NCBI GenBank assembly: GCA_041649995.1
Contig: JBAZMA010000006.1
Location: 1 to 64,000, forward strand
Reading direction: 5' to 3'
Source of the DNA: JBAZMA01 sp041649995
Lineage (GTDB): Bacteria; Omnitrophota; Gorgyraeia; Velamenicoccales; Velamenicoccaceae
Length of the DNA: 64,000 nt
The notes beneath the pieces were generated by a model that was not told where the DNA came from, did no database searches, and saw nothing but the letters and a program-made list of their open reading frames with translations. How positions within the stretch are numbered: position 1 is the first letter of the stretch; each line of letters opens with the position of its first letter. The position numbers were made by a program, and so were the translations under genes. Below, in pieces: positions 56,910-64,000 of this stretch.

Positions 56910-57446
56910 ATGAGGTTTTTTCAATTGACGCTCGCGCGTGAGAAGGTCGTTCTTCTGGATATTGTGAAAGTTTTTTCCGCGGCGATCCTGTTGTGTTTGT
57001 CCGCCTTTATCAGGATCCCTTTGTTCTTTAGCCCTGTCCCGGTGACGATGCAGACGTTCGTGGTGTTTCTGATCGGCGGGATCATGAGCCCGGCTTTGGC
57101 CTGCGCTTCCATAGCTCTGTATATTTCCGCCGGTATTTTCGGCGCGCCCTTTTTTGCCAATGCTGGGTGGGGGATTCCTTATGTCCTGGGGCCCACGGGT
57201 GGGTATCTTTTGGGTTTCTTCTCGGCCGCGGCCGCCATGGCGGCATTGCGGTCTTTTGTTCCGCGGTTTTTCTCCATGCTTGTCGGCATCGTTATTATTT
57301 ATCTTTGCGGAGGTTTGTGGCTGAAAGCGGGCTATGGGATGTCCTGGCAGCAGGTTTTTTATCTCGGGATGCTGCCTTTTTTTGTTCCTGATATTATCAA
57401 AGCCCGCGTTGCGTCCTGGATTTGCGATAAGGTTTCCGGAAGATAA
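56910..57446 (+). CDS. bioY: Biotin transporter BioY
   Basis: Substrate-binding (S) component of an ECF-type biotin uptake system, 178 aa with about six membrane helices. Family motifs are RIPLFFSPVPVTMQTFVVFL, ALYISAGIFGAPFFANAGWG, GPTGGYLLGF and LPFFVPDIIKARVAS. The start at 56910 has AAAGGAG about 11 nt upstream. No EcfA/EcfT genes lie nearby, so it either works alone or shares a module encoded elsewhere. Confidence 0.95.
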   Translation: MRFFQLTLAREKVVLLDIVKVFSAAILLCLSAFIRIPLFFSPVPVTMQTFVVFLIGGIMSPALACASIALYISAGIFGAPFFANAGWGIPYVLGPTGGYLLGFFSAAAAMAALRSFVPRFFSMLVGIVIIYLCGGLWLKAGYGMSWQQVFYLGMLPFFVPDIIKARVASWICDKVSGR

Positions 57447-57465
57447 GGCTTGTCTTTACTTGGAA

Positions 57466-57488
57466 TTAATCCGTCAGCGGCGGATTAA
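57466..57488 (+). promoter_or_regulatory. Hairpin adjoining the ribosome-binding site of the CBS gene
   Basis: Perfect 8-bp stem TTAATCCG / CGGATTAA with a 7-nt loop TCAGCGG. The 3' arm runs straight into GGAGGG, the Shine-Dalgarno of the CBS gene at 57500, so folding could change access to the ribosome-binding site. No T-run follows, so it is not an intrinsic terminator for bioY. Confidence 0.5.
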
Positions 57489-57499
57489 GGAGGGAATTC

Positions 57500-57940
57500 A
57501 TGAAGATCAGTGAAATGATGACCAGGGATGTCAGGACTCTTTCTCCCGAAATACCGGCTGTGGACGCTTTGAGAAAACTGTTCTCAGAGAAGATCAGCGG
57601 CCTTCCCGTTGTTTCGGGTGAAGGTAAGCTCATCGGCATGTTCACGGAAAAAGACGTGCTGCGCGCCATTCTCCCCAGCTATGTTTCCCAGGTAGGCCGT
57701 TTCGTCTATGAGAACGGCCCCAAGACCATTTCTTCCAAGGTGGCCAAGCTTTCGCGTTTCAAAGTTTCGGATCTGATGCGCAAGGAAGTGGTCAAGGTTT
57801 CCGGGGATACGCCTGTTTCAGAAGTGGCCCATATCATGCTCACGCAGAATGTCCGCCGCGTCCCTGTGGTCGACAGCGAGGACAGGATCGCCGGCATCGT
57901 GGCACGGGCCGATGTCCTGGACTGGCTTTTGAAAGGATGA
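57500..57940 (+). CDS. CBS-domain pair protein
   Basis: 146-aa protein made of two CBS domains (about 1-60 and 78-140): SEMMTRDVRTLSPEIPAVDA, ISGLPVVSGEGKLIGMFTEKD, then VSDLMRKEVVKVSGDTPVSE, VRRVPVVDSEDRIAGIVARAD. CBS pairs bind adenosine nucleotides and regulate a partner protein. The stop codon overlaps the start of the ion transporter that follows (ATGA), so it is most likely the nucleotide-sensing regulator of that transporter or its tandem copy. Confidence 0.9.
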   Translation: MKISEMMTRDVRTLSPEIPAVDALRKLFSEKISGLPVVSGEGKLIGMFTEKDVLRAILPSYVSQVGRFVYENGPKTISSKVAKLSRFKVSDLMRKEVVKVSGDTPVSEVAHIMLTQNVRRVPVVDSEDRIAGIVARADVLDWLLKG

Positions 57941-59319
57941 ACAGGACCGCCCTAAAATTCGGCAGTCTTTTTTTTGTTTCGGCCGCTACCGGCTTTTTAG
58001 GCCATCGTGTGGGCCTGAACGCGCACCAGGCGATGTCGTTGGGTATCTTTACGGCTTCCGTCATGGGCACGCTGTTCTTTTGGGAATTTCGCCTGAGTTT
58101 CGCGTTTTTGGGGTCGGCCCTGCTGTTATTGACCAAGGCCATCGACTTGGAAAGCTTTCTGAGGCTGACCACCCTGGAAGTCATCCTGTTTTTGGCGGGC
58201 ATGATGATCGTCGTGAGCCTGCTGAAGGACACCGGGTTTTTTGCCTGGCTGGTCGCCATCATCCTGCGCGTTAAGAACTTAAGCGGCAGGAAGTTCACGC
58301 TTTTGATCATCGGCGTTTCGGCGGTCCTGGCTTGCGCCGTGGACGAGGTGACCTCGATCATTTTCATGGTCGCCGCGATCCTTGAGATCTGCGATTATTA
58401 CGAAGTCAACCCCATGCCGTTCATCATCATCTCCGTTTTGGCCACCAACATCGGCTCGGCCGCAACGGTCATGGGCAATCCCATCGGCATCCTGATCGCG
58501 ACGAAAGCGGGCCTGAATTTCGAGGATTTTCTGATGCGGGCTTTTCCGGCCGCGTTTGTTTCACTTCTGGCGGCCGCCGCCATCGCGCTGCGGTGGTTCG
58601 CCCGCCCCATCGCGGAACTGGACCGGCACATCAAGGAGATGCAGGCCAACGAGATCCTCCTGAAGCTTATTTCCGTGCCCATGGAAAGGCACCTGAGGGT
58701 TTCGCTTGTGATATTCGGCAGCATGATGGTGTTTATCGTCTTGCACCGCAGGCTTGAACTGCTGCTGGGCCTTTCCGAAAACACGATCCTTCTGATCATG
58801 CCTATGATCACCTCAGGCGTGATCATGATCTGGAAGCGCCACAAGGCCCGGGAATACGTCGAGAAGGGCATTGAGTGGTGGACGCTCTTGTTTTTCATGC
58901 TTTTGTTCGCCCAGGCCGGCACCCTTCGCCATACGGGCGCCGCGGATGTTTTCGCGGGGATGTTCGCGGATTTTGCCAGCAACAACGCCCGCGGGCTCAT
59001 GAGCCTGGTGCTCTGGACGTCAAGTCTGGGTTCCAGCGTCCTGGATAATGTCATCGTTGTCGTGACTTATACGCCCGTCATCAAGAGTTTCTTTACTCTT
59101 GGATACGGCAACCAGGCGCTCTGGTGGGCCCTGCTTCTGGGCGGCTGTTTCGGAGGAAATATCACGCTGATCGGTTCCACCGCCAATATCGTGGCCATCG
59201 GCCTTCTGGAAAAAGAGAAAAATATCAAAGTCCGGTTCAGGGATTGGATCGGCATCGGCCTCACCGTCGGGATTGTCACGACGGGACTGGCCTGGGTTTT
59301 ATTGTCGTTCTTTTATTAA
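57937..59319 (+). CDS. ArsB/NhaD-type ion transporter (first of a tandem pair)
   Basis: 460 aa with about 11-12 membrane helices, ion-transporter superfamily (CitMHS/ArsB/NhaD fold). Each half carries a re-entrant motif: VDEVTSIIFMVAAIL with TNIGSAATVMGNPIGILIATKAG, and SSVLDNVIVVVTYTPVI with GGNITLIGSTANIVAIG. Relatives include Na+/H+ antiporters, arsenite pumps and dicarboxylate carriers; the substrate cannot be told. It is translationally coupled to the CBS gene and followed 14 nt later by a close paralogue. Confidence 0.85.
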   Translation: MNRTALKFGSLFFVSAATGFLGHRVGLNAHQAMSLGIFTASVMGTLFFWEFRLSFAFLGSALLLLTKAIDLESFLRLTTLEVILFLAGMMIVVSLLKDTGFFAWLVAIILRVKNLSGRKFTLLIIGVSAVLACAVDEVTSIIFMVAAILEICDYYEVNPMPFIIISVLATNIGSAATVMGNPIGILIATKAGLNFEDFLMRAFPAAFVSLLAAAAIALRWFARPIAELDRHIKEMQANEILLKLISVPMERHLRVSLVIFGSMMVFIVLHRRLELLLGLSENTILLIMPMITSGVIMIWKRHKAREYVEKGIEWWTLLFFMLLFAQAGTLRHTGAADVFAGMFADFASNNARGLMSLVLWTSSLGSSVLDNVIVVVTYTPVIKSFFTLGYGNQALWWALLLGGCFGGNITLIGSTANIVAIGLLEKEKNIKVRFRDWIGIGLTVGIVTTGLAWVLLSFFY

Positions 59320-59333
59320 CCATAAAGGAGACC

Positions 59334-60725
59334 ATGAAAGGCGCGCTTGTAAAGTTCGGGATACTCATTTTTACGTCTATTGGGATCGGCCTGTTGGGGA
59401 CCCGCGTGGGTTTGAACACGCATCAGGCCCTGGCCCTGGGGATTTTCGTGGCATCCATTTGCGGAACCCTGTTTTTTTGGGAATTCCGTCTCAGCTTTGC
59501 CTTCCTGGGCACCTCTATTCTCATTTTGACCCGGACCATCGACATCGAACACTTCATCAAATTCAGCTCTTTGGAAGTTATTGTCTTTCTGGTCGGCATG
59601 ATGATCGTTGTCGGGCTCCTGAAAGAGGCGGGTTTTTTCGCCTGGATCGTGGAAACCATCCTGAAGATGCGCAATCTCACCGCCCGCAAGTTCCTCGTGG
59701 CGATTTCCTTGATCTCGGCTGTGCTTTCGGCAACAACGGGGGAGGTCGTCTCCATCATCTTTATGACCGCCGCCATCCTTGAGATTTGCGATTATTTTGA
59801 AGTGGAGCCCCTGCCGTTCATCATGATATCCGTTTTTATGACGAACATCGGCTCCGCGGCGACCGTCCTGGGCAATCCCATCGGCATCCTGATCGCGACC
59901 AAATCCAATCTGACGGCCGAGGATTTCTTAAGAAGCGCGCTGCCGATTTCTTTGGTCTGTCTGGGCGCCACGATGGTCATTGTTAATTTCTGGTATCGCA
60001 GGCAGTTGGCGGAATTCGACAAAAAGATCAAGGATCTGGGGGCCAATGAGATCCTGATCAAGCTCATCAGCGTGCCTTTGGGCCGGGAACTCAAAACCGG
60101 CCTCATCATCCTGGGGTTGACCGTTTTTCTGATCTCCGTCAGCCACCGCCTGGAAGTGCTCTTTGCGCTTGAGAATAACGCCGTGCTTTTGACCATTCCG
60201 CTTATCATGTCGGCTTTTATCATGATCTGGAAATGGAAAAAGGCGAGGGAATTCGTCGAGAAGGACGTGGAGTGGTGGTCTTTGCTGTTTTTTATGTTCC
60301 TGTTCGCGCAGGCCGGCACTTTGCAGCATACCGGCGCCACTGATGTGTTCGCCAGCGGGCTCATCGATCTGGCCAGAGGGAGTTCGCAGGCCCTCCTGGG
60401 CCTGGTCCTGTGGGTGGCGTCCATCGGTTCCAGCCTTATGGATAACGTCGTCATCGTGGTGGCCTTTATTCCCATCATCAACAGTTTTCATTCGCTGGGA
60501 AGCGGCCTGCAGTCTTTCTGGTGGGCGCTTCTGTTCGGCGGCTGCCTGGGCGGCAATATCACGCTCATCGGCTCGACCGCCAATATCGTGGCCGTAGGTA
60601 TTCTGGAAAAAGAAAAACAGATGAAGATCAGTTTTCTGGACTGGTTGAAGGTCGGCTCGGTCGTGGGTATAGCGACGACGGTCGTGACCTGGGTCGTGCT
60701 GTTGATCGTGCCTTTCGGGAAATAA
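59334..60725 (+). CDS. ArsB/NhaD-type ion transporter (second of a tandem pair)
   Basis: 463 aa from ATG 59334 (AAAGGAG upstream), a tandem duplicate of the previous gene with the same layout and many identical stretches (LGIF, GTLFFWEFRLSFAFLG, AILEICDY, FAQAGTL, GGNITLIGSTANIVA). In the first re-entrant motif it reads TGEVVSIIFM where its neighbour has VDEVTSIIFM, so an acidic residue has been lost; the second motif keeps MDNV. The two may form a heteromer or serve different ions. Confidence 0.85.
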   Translation: MKGALVKFGILIFTSIGIGLLGTRVGLNTHQALALGIFVASICGTLFFWEFRLSFAFLGTSILILTRTIDIEHFIKFSSLEVIVFLVGMMIVVGLLKEAGFFAWIVETILKMRNLTARKFLVAISLISAVLSATTGEVVSIIFMTAAILEICDYFEVEPLPFIMISVFMTNIGSAATVLGNPIGILIATKSNLTAEDFLRSALPISLVCLGATMVIVNFWYRRQLAEFDKKIKDLGANEILIKLISVPLGRELKTGLIILGLTVFLISVSHRLEVLFALENNAVLLTIPLIMSAFIMIWKWKKAREFVEKDVEWWSLLFFMFLFAQAGTLQHTGATDVFASGLIDLARGSSQALLGLVLWVASIGSSLMDNVVIVVAFIPIINSFHSLGSGLQSFWWALLFGGCLGGNITLIGSTANIVAVGILEKEKQMKISFLDWLKVGSVVGIATTVVTWVVLLIVPFGK

Positions 60726-60775
60726 AAAATTAACTTTGCTGTTTGGCGCCAAAGAACGGCATAAAAGGACAAATC

Positions 60776-61411
60776 ATGAAGAGACCGACGAACCGGAGAT
60801 ATTTTCTGACAGGGCTTTTGATCGTGCTGCCGATTCTCGCGACGCTTTATCTGTGCGTTTCTCTTTTTTTATTTTTTGATAATATCCTGGGCCGTTATAT
60901 CAGCCGCGTGACCGAGGCGTCGGTGGGTTTTAAGATCCCGGGCCTGGGGCTTCTGGTTTTTATTCTTTTGATCTTTTTTACCGGGTTGCTGGCCGCGAAT
61001 TTCATCGGCCGCGGCCTGTTGTCCTTTTTTGAAAAATTCTGGCTGCGGTTCCCGGTGATCAAGAACGTCTATCCCGCGGCCAAACAGATCACCCACTTTT
61101 TATTTTCCCCCGACGTCAAGAAAGGCGTGCGCAGCGTGGCCCTCATCGAATACCCGCGCAAGGGCATCTACACGCTGTGTTTTGTCACGAACAAGACCGG
61201 GCCGTATTTTGAGGAGAAACTGGGAGGGGAGGAGCTTTACAATATCCTGGTGCCTTCCGTGCCGAGCCCGCTGACAGGCTATTACATCATGGTCCCGAAA
61301 AAGGACGTCACGCTGCTGGATTTGAGCATTGAGGAGGCGATGAAGCTGATTGTTTCCGGCGGCGTTTTAAACCCCAAGGACCTAACGGTCCTGGCCTTGC
61401 CCGAAGCTTAA
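60776..61411 (+). CDS. DUF502 family membrane protein
   Basis: 211 aa from ATG 60776. Two N-terminal membrane helices (YFLTGLLIVLPILATLYLCV and IPGLGLLVFILLIFFTGLLA) are followed by a soluble domain with the DUF502 pattern: PVIKNVYPAAKQITHFLF, KGVRSVALIEYPRKGIYTLCFVT, and LVPSVPSPLTGYYIMVPKKDV, ending in SIEEAMKLIVSGG. DUF502 is related to plant COV proteins; its molecular function is unknown. It ends 31 nt before the convergent spermidine-synthase-like gene. Confidence 0.88.
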   Translation: MKRPTNRRYFLTGLLIVLPILATLYLCVSLFLFFDNILGRYISRVTEASVGFKIPGLGLLVFILLIFFTGLLAANFIGRGLLSFFEKFWLRFPVIKNVYPAAKQITHFLFSPDVKKGVRSVALIEYPRKGIYTLCFVTNKTGPYFEEKLGGEELYNILVPSVPSPLTGYYIMVPKKDVTLLDLSIEEAMKLIVSGGVLNPKDLTVLALPEA

Positions 61412-61442
61412 GACAAATTTTCCTGCCCTTCATTCTCCAACA

Positions 61443-63683
61443 TCAGGACAAGCTTTCTCTCGCCTTTAGCAGTCCCCGCGCGTTCATCATCTTCATGACC
61501 CAGAAAAGAAGGATTGTCCAGCCGATGCCGATGCTGGGGATCAGCGCCAGGGGGGTCAGCAGGGCCGCGCTGCAGCCTCCCAAAAGATCCAGACCGTAGA
61601 TCCATCCCACCGCGCGCTGTTGCTGTTCTTCGGAGGATTTCGGGCGCAGGATGCGATAGGCGGCAGGCAGTTCCAATCCGACCAAAAGGCCCGCGCTCGC
61701 GCTGATCAGCGCGAAGATCCAGCCCTGGGTCAGGATTTCCGACCACAACGGCGATTCCACCCCGAGGATGACAAGGAACGCCAGCCCGGCCGAAAGGGTT
61801 GGGGCCAGGATTTCAACGGCTGCCAGTTCCCGTATCGAGCCGAATTTCTGTTTTTGCCGCAGGGCCAGAAGGCTCCCCGCCGAACCTCCTGCCATGAAGG
61901 CCGCGGTCAGAACAGCCAGCCATTGGTAGATATAACCTAAGAAGCTCTGGAAGAGAAAAATGACGCTGATCTGGAGCCCCATGCCGAAAAATCCCGTTGT
62001 GAATATCGTGAACCCTATCGCCGGGAGTTTTTTCCGCGTTTTTTTCACCCAGGCCGACCACGCCAGCATGAAAACAAAAACCGACGGGAACAGGACGTTG
62101 GCCGACAGGCGGCTGAAGCCTCGGAAAAAGGCGGGGATCTTTTTGGAGAATTGCGAGTAATACAGAGCGAGGCCGTCAAACAAGCGGCAGGGCCTGAGGT
62201 CTTCATTGACGCAGGCCTCCAGGAGGCTTGTTTTAACGGATTCATGGAACCATTTCTGATACGCATCATCCATTCTTGAGACAAGATAGGGGTAAGAGAT
62301 GACGTCGGAGCGGATGCCCAGCTGCGTCATCTTTGCGGCCATCTCTTTCGGGTCCGCCGTGATGGGTGAGTTGGAGGCGAGATAAATATTATAGCCATCA
62401 CCGGGGATGATGCGGATGTGGGGAAATATCGAATAAGCGGTTTTTAGGAGACTGGCATTGATCCTTTTCATTTCTTCGCTCAAATAAGCCAAAGATCCCC
62501 ACGCCTTGAATACGACAAGGCCGCCGGTGGTCAGGTGTTCATCGACCTCGGCGAAGAATTCTTTTGTCGAGTAGCGGTTGATGAAAAGGGATGTCGCGAT
62601 TCCCATATTGACGAAGACGATGTCAAAGCGTTCGTCGGTCGTTTTGAGGTAATTGCGGCCGTCCCGCGGGATGATTTTGAGGCGCGCGTCGCCCAGCTCG
62701 CGCCTGATGACGTCAAAATCCAGGCCGCAAAGGGTCTGGATCAGCGCCGGATCCATTTCCGCGTAAGCCAGAGACCGCAGGGGATATTTTTCAGCCTCGC
62801 TCAACAGGCCGCCCACCGCGTTTCCCAAGAACAGCGCGGACCGGGGATTGCCGGCGGCCAGCATGGCCAGATGGATGAAGTCCTGGCTGAAATAGCCTTC
62901 GCCTTCCGGAAGGCTGACCAACGGCATGCCGTCATAGAAGACGGTTTTTTGTTCGTCCTGGCGGGTCACAACGATATTGCCGTATCTGGAATCCCGGACG
63001 GATTCAAGCGTGAACTCGCGCCATTGGAAGGCCAGGGTTTTTTTTCCCAACTCGGGGGCGAAAAAGAATCCGGCCATGGCCAGAAGGCAAAAGAAAGCCG
63101 CGACTTTCGCGGAGCCCTGTTTTTGATTTGCCAAAAGCAGGGCTGCCAGCAGCGAGGCCGCCACAGCCAAGAGCAGGCTGATCTGCAGGTTTGTCAGGAT
63201 ATTTAAGAGCAGAAAGCTGAACAAAAGGCCGGCCACAAGGCTGCCGGCGCATTCGAGCATATAGAGGCGCGCCACGGATTTTATGGTGCGGAAGCCGATG
63301 GTAAACATGGCACCGTCGAGGAAAGAGGCCGAGGGCAGGCTCAAGGCGATGACCAGGGCGATCTGCCCCAGCGAAAGCACCTCGCCGGCCGGAACGTCCA
63401 GAAGGAAGCGCGCCGAACGGACCAGGATGATGGCGCACGCCAGCCAAATGCCGGATAATAGCTGCAGGTTGGCAAACAGGACAACAGGGTTCCTGAGGCG
63501 CGAATATAGGTAAGAGGCGAGCACGCTGCCCGCGGCGCCGCTCACCAGCCATACGCTTAAAATAAGGCTGAAGGTGAGCTCATTGCCGTTAAAGACAACC
63601 AGGAGTTCGCGCACCAAAAGCGCCTGGGCAATGACGGCAATGGCGCCGCGCAAAAAAACCGCTATGGGGAACAGCCGCGTCAT
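61443..63683 (-). CDS. Membrane protein with central spermidine-synthase-like domain
   Basis: 746 aa from the ATG at 63683; the open frame continues upstream only through repeat sequence, so the longer form is rejected. About six to eight N-terminal membrane helices (LFPIAVFLRGAIAVIAQALL onward), a central soluble domain (about 230-480) resembling spermidine synthase, and a second set of about six helices. In the central domain the SAM loop reads ALFLGNAVGG instead of a Gly-rich GGGDGG, followed by YAEMDPALI, DGRNYLKT and FDIVFVNMG. Aminopropyl transfer is doubtful. Fused membrane versions are known in bacteria without clear function. Confidence 0.82.
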   Translation of the reverse strand: MTRLFPIAVFLRGAIAVIAQALLVRELLVVFNGNELTFSLILSVWLVSGAAGSVLASYLYSRLRNPVVLFANLQLLSGIWLACAIILVRSARFLLDVPAGEVLSLGQIALVIALSLPSASFLDGAMFTIGFRTIKSVARLYMLECAGSLVAGLLFSFLLLNILTNLQISLLLAVAASLLAALLLANQKQGSAKVAAFFCLLAMAGFFFAPELGKKTLAFQWREFTLESVRDSRYGNIVVTRQDEQKTVFYDGMPLVSLPEGEGYFSQDFIHLAMLAAGNPRSALFLGNAVGGLLSEAEKYPLRSLAYAEMDPALIQTLCGLDFDVIRRELGDARLKIIPRDGRNYLKTTDERFDIVFVNMGIATSLFINRYSTKEFFAEVDEHLTTGGLVVFKAWGSLAYLSEEMKRINASLLKTAYSIFPHIRIIPGDGYNIYLASNSPITADPKEMAAKMTQLGIRSDVISYPYLVSRMDDAYQKWFHESVKTSLLEACVNEDLRPCRLFDGLALYYSQFSKKIPAFFRGFSRLSANVLFPSVFVFMLAWSAWVKKTRKKLPAIGFTIFTTGFFGMGLQISVIFLFQSFLGYIYQWLAVLTAAFMAGGSAGSLLALRQKQKFGSIRELAAVEILAPTLSAGLAFLVILGVESPLWSEILTQGWIFALISASAGLLVGLELPAAYRILRPKSSEEQQQRAVGWIYGLDLLGGCSAALLTPLALIPSIGIGWTILLFWVMKMMNARGLLKARESLS

Positions 63684-63689
63684 GCCGTT

Positions 63690-63719
63690 ATCATAGCACC
63701 ATGCACAGGCCGCAGGCAA
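63690..63719 (-). promoter_or_regulatory. Promoter of the 63683 gene, possibly leaderless
   Basis: On the minus strand TTGCCT (63719-63714), an 18-nt spacer and TATGAT (63695-63690). The -10 box ends 6 nt before the ATG, and there is no Shine-Dalgarno, as for the genes at 7186 and 39985. Confidence 0.45.
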
Positions 63720-63730
63720 CAGTGGGAAAA

Positions 63731-63926
63731 ACCGAGGGACGAAACCAGGCCACAGTTCACTGGCCTCAGGCCACAGTTTACCCGAAGGACGAAAGCACGA
63801 GGGACGAAAAACAATTAAGAATGAAAAATGAAGAATGAAGAATTGGCTTAGGGCTAAGAGCGAAGAGCATATAGCAAAAGCAGAAGACATAAGCCGGAAA
63901 TCCGAGAGACGAAGGACGAAGGCACG
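63731..63926. repeat. Heptad-periodic repeat near the window end
   Basis: About 196 bp: CGAGGGA, CGAAACC, then GGCCACAGTT-type units, GACGAAA, CACGAGG, GACGAAA, CAATTAAG, AATGAAA, AATGAAG, AATGAAG, AATTGGC, TTAGGGC, TAAGAGC, GAAGAGC, ATATAGC, AAAAGCA and finally GACGAAG, GCACGA. It is a left-hand terminus of the family. The rest of 63684-64000 holds only the promoters described. Confidence 0.78.
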
Positions 63927-63959
63927 ATATTTTTTTACTAAAGGTAAAGTCAAATACAG

Positions 63960-63987
63960 TTGACAAATGAAACAAACGCAGTAGAAT
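63960..63987 (+). promoter_or_regulatory. Strong promoter reading out of the window
   Basis: Consensus TTGACA (63960-63965), a 16-nt spacer and TAGAAT (63982-63987), AT-rich surroundings. It should drive a plus-strand gene just beyond 64000. Confidence 0.65.
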
Positions 63988-64000
63988 AAAAACACTAATA

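Noticed and set aside
63684..63995. N-terminal extension of the spermidine-synthase-like protein to 850 residues
   Set aside because: The extra 104 codons are translated heptad-repeat sequence; the Met at 63683 starts the first membrane helix.

Overview
The window is a gene-dense stretch of a Gram-negative bacterial chromosome. It has lipoprotein and outer-membrane machinery (Lnt, an LptE-like lipoprotein, a BamD-like TPR protein, a beta-barrel porin, an LpxL-like acyltransferase), MurJ, SecA with a C-terminal zinc motif, a two-subunit glycine decarboxylase (GcvPA/GcvPB), ThyX, and a PurS-PurL fusion. This gene mix and the many hairpin or short-period intergenic repeats fit an uncultured lineage such as Candidatus Omnitrophota (OP3). 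That placement is an inference from content, not a phylogeny. No tRNA, rRNA, CRISPR array, transposase or prophage was seen.

Layout. 1-219: three 73-bp hairpin repeats. 238-2058: ybiT and slyX, closed by a terminator. 2.1-6.9 kb: a TetR regulator with a palindromic operator, a porin, a chromate-transporter-like protein and a YfhO-like membrane protein. 7.2-8.3 kb: two small membrane proteins. 8.3-14.4 kb, minus strand: the glycine cleavage operon gcvT-gcvH-gcvPA-gcvPB, then lipM and lipA, so the enzyme and the lipoylation of its H protein are encoded together. The operon is preceded by a promoter, a hairpin-rich leader and a strong terminator. 14.8-20.5 kb: thyX, a Gdt1-like protein, a LysM-amidase lipoprotein, D-lactate dehydrogenase, a cupin, an EamA half-transporter, a Nudix hydrolase and small membrane proteins. 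20.6-34.9 kb: a purine and one-carbon cluster (purB, purSL, a LOG-family protein, purQ, purF, purM, purD, purE, a TsaC/phosphatase fusion, rpiB, glyA, dCMP deaminase, nrdR), mostly with short gaps or ATGA overlaps. 35-39.5 kb: bifunctional nuclease, CCA/poly(A)-type nucleotidyltransferase, macro-Nudix fusion, a small anchored exported protein and Dus. 40-47 kb: BamD-like, LptE-like, HolA-like, rpsT, murJ, a short UvrC, an alkyltransferase-like protein and a PilT/PilU-like ATPase. 47.2-61.4 kb: prfB with its programmed frameshift, secA, lnt, two exported TPR proteins, an adenosine-specific-kinase-family protein, an LpxL-like acyltransferase, bioY, and a CBS protein followed by two tandem ion transporters and a DUF502 protein. 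61.4-63.7 kb, minus strand: a membrane protein with a spermidine-synthase-like domain.

How the genes fit together. GlyA and the glycine cleavage system supply one-carbon units and glycine for purine and thymidylate synthesis. dCMP deaminase and ThyX make dTMP, and NrdR controls deoxynucleotide supply. The envelope genes (Lnt, LptE, BamD-like, LpxL-like, MurJ, amidase, SecA) form the second theme.

The most unusual feature is a family of about ten intergenic patches, together roughly 1.9 kb. They are degenerate tandem arrays that hold a 7-nt register through changing motifs and often end in inverted termini starting CAATTAA. They lie at transcription-unit boundaries and touch coding sequence at one place, the last codons of a small alkyltransferase gene. 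A second unusual structure, at 17662-18177, strictly alternates two hairpin types.
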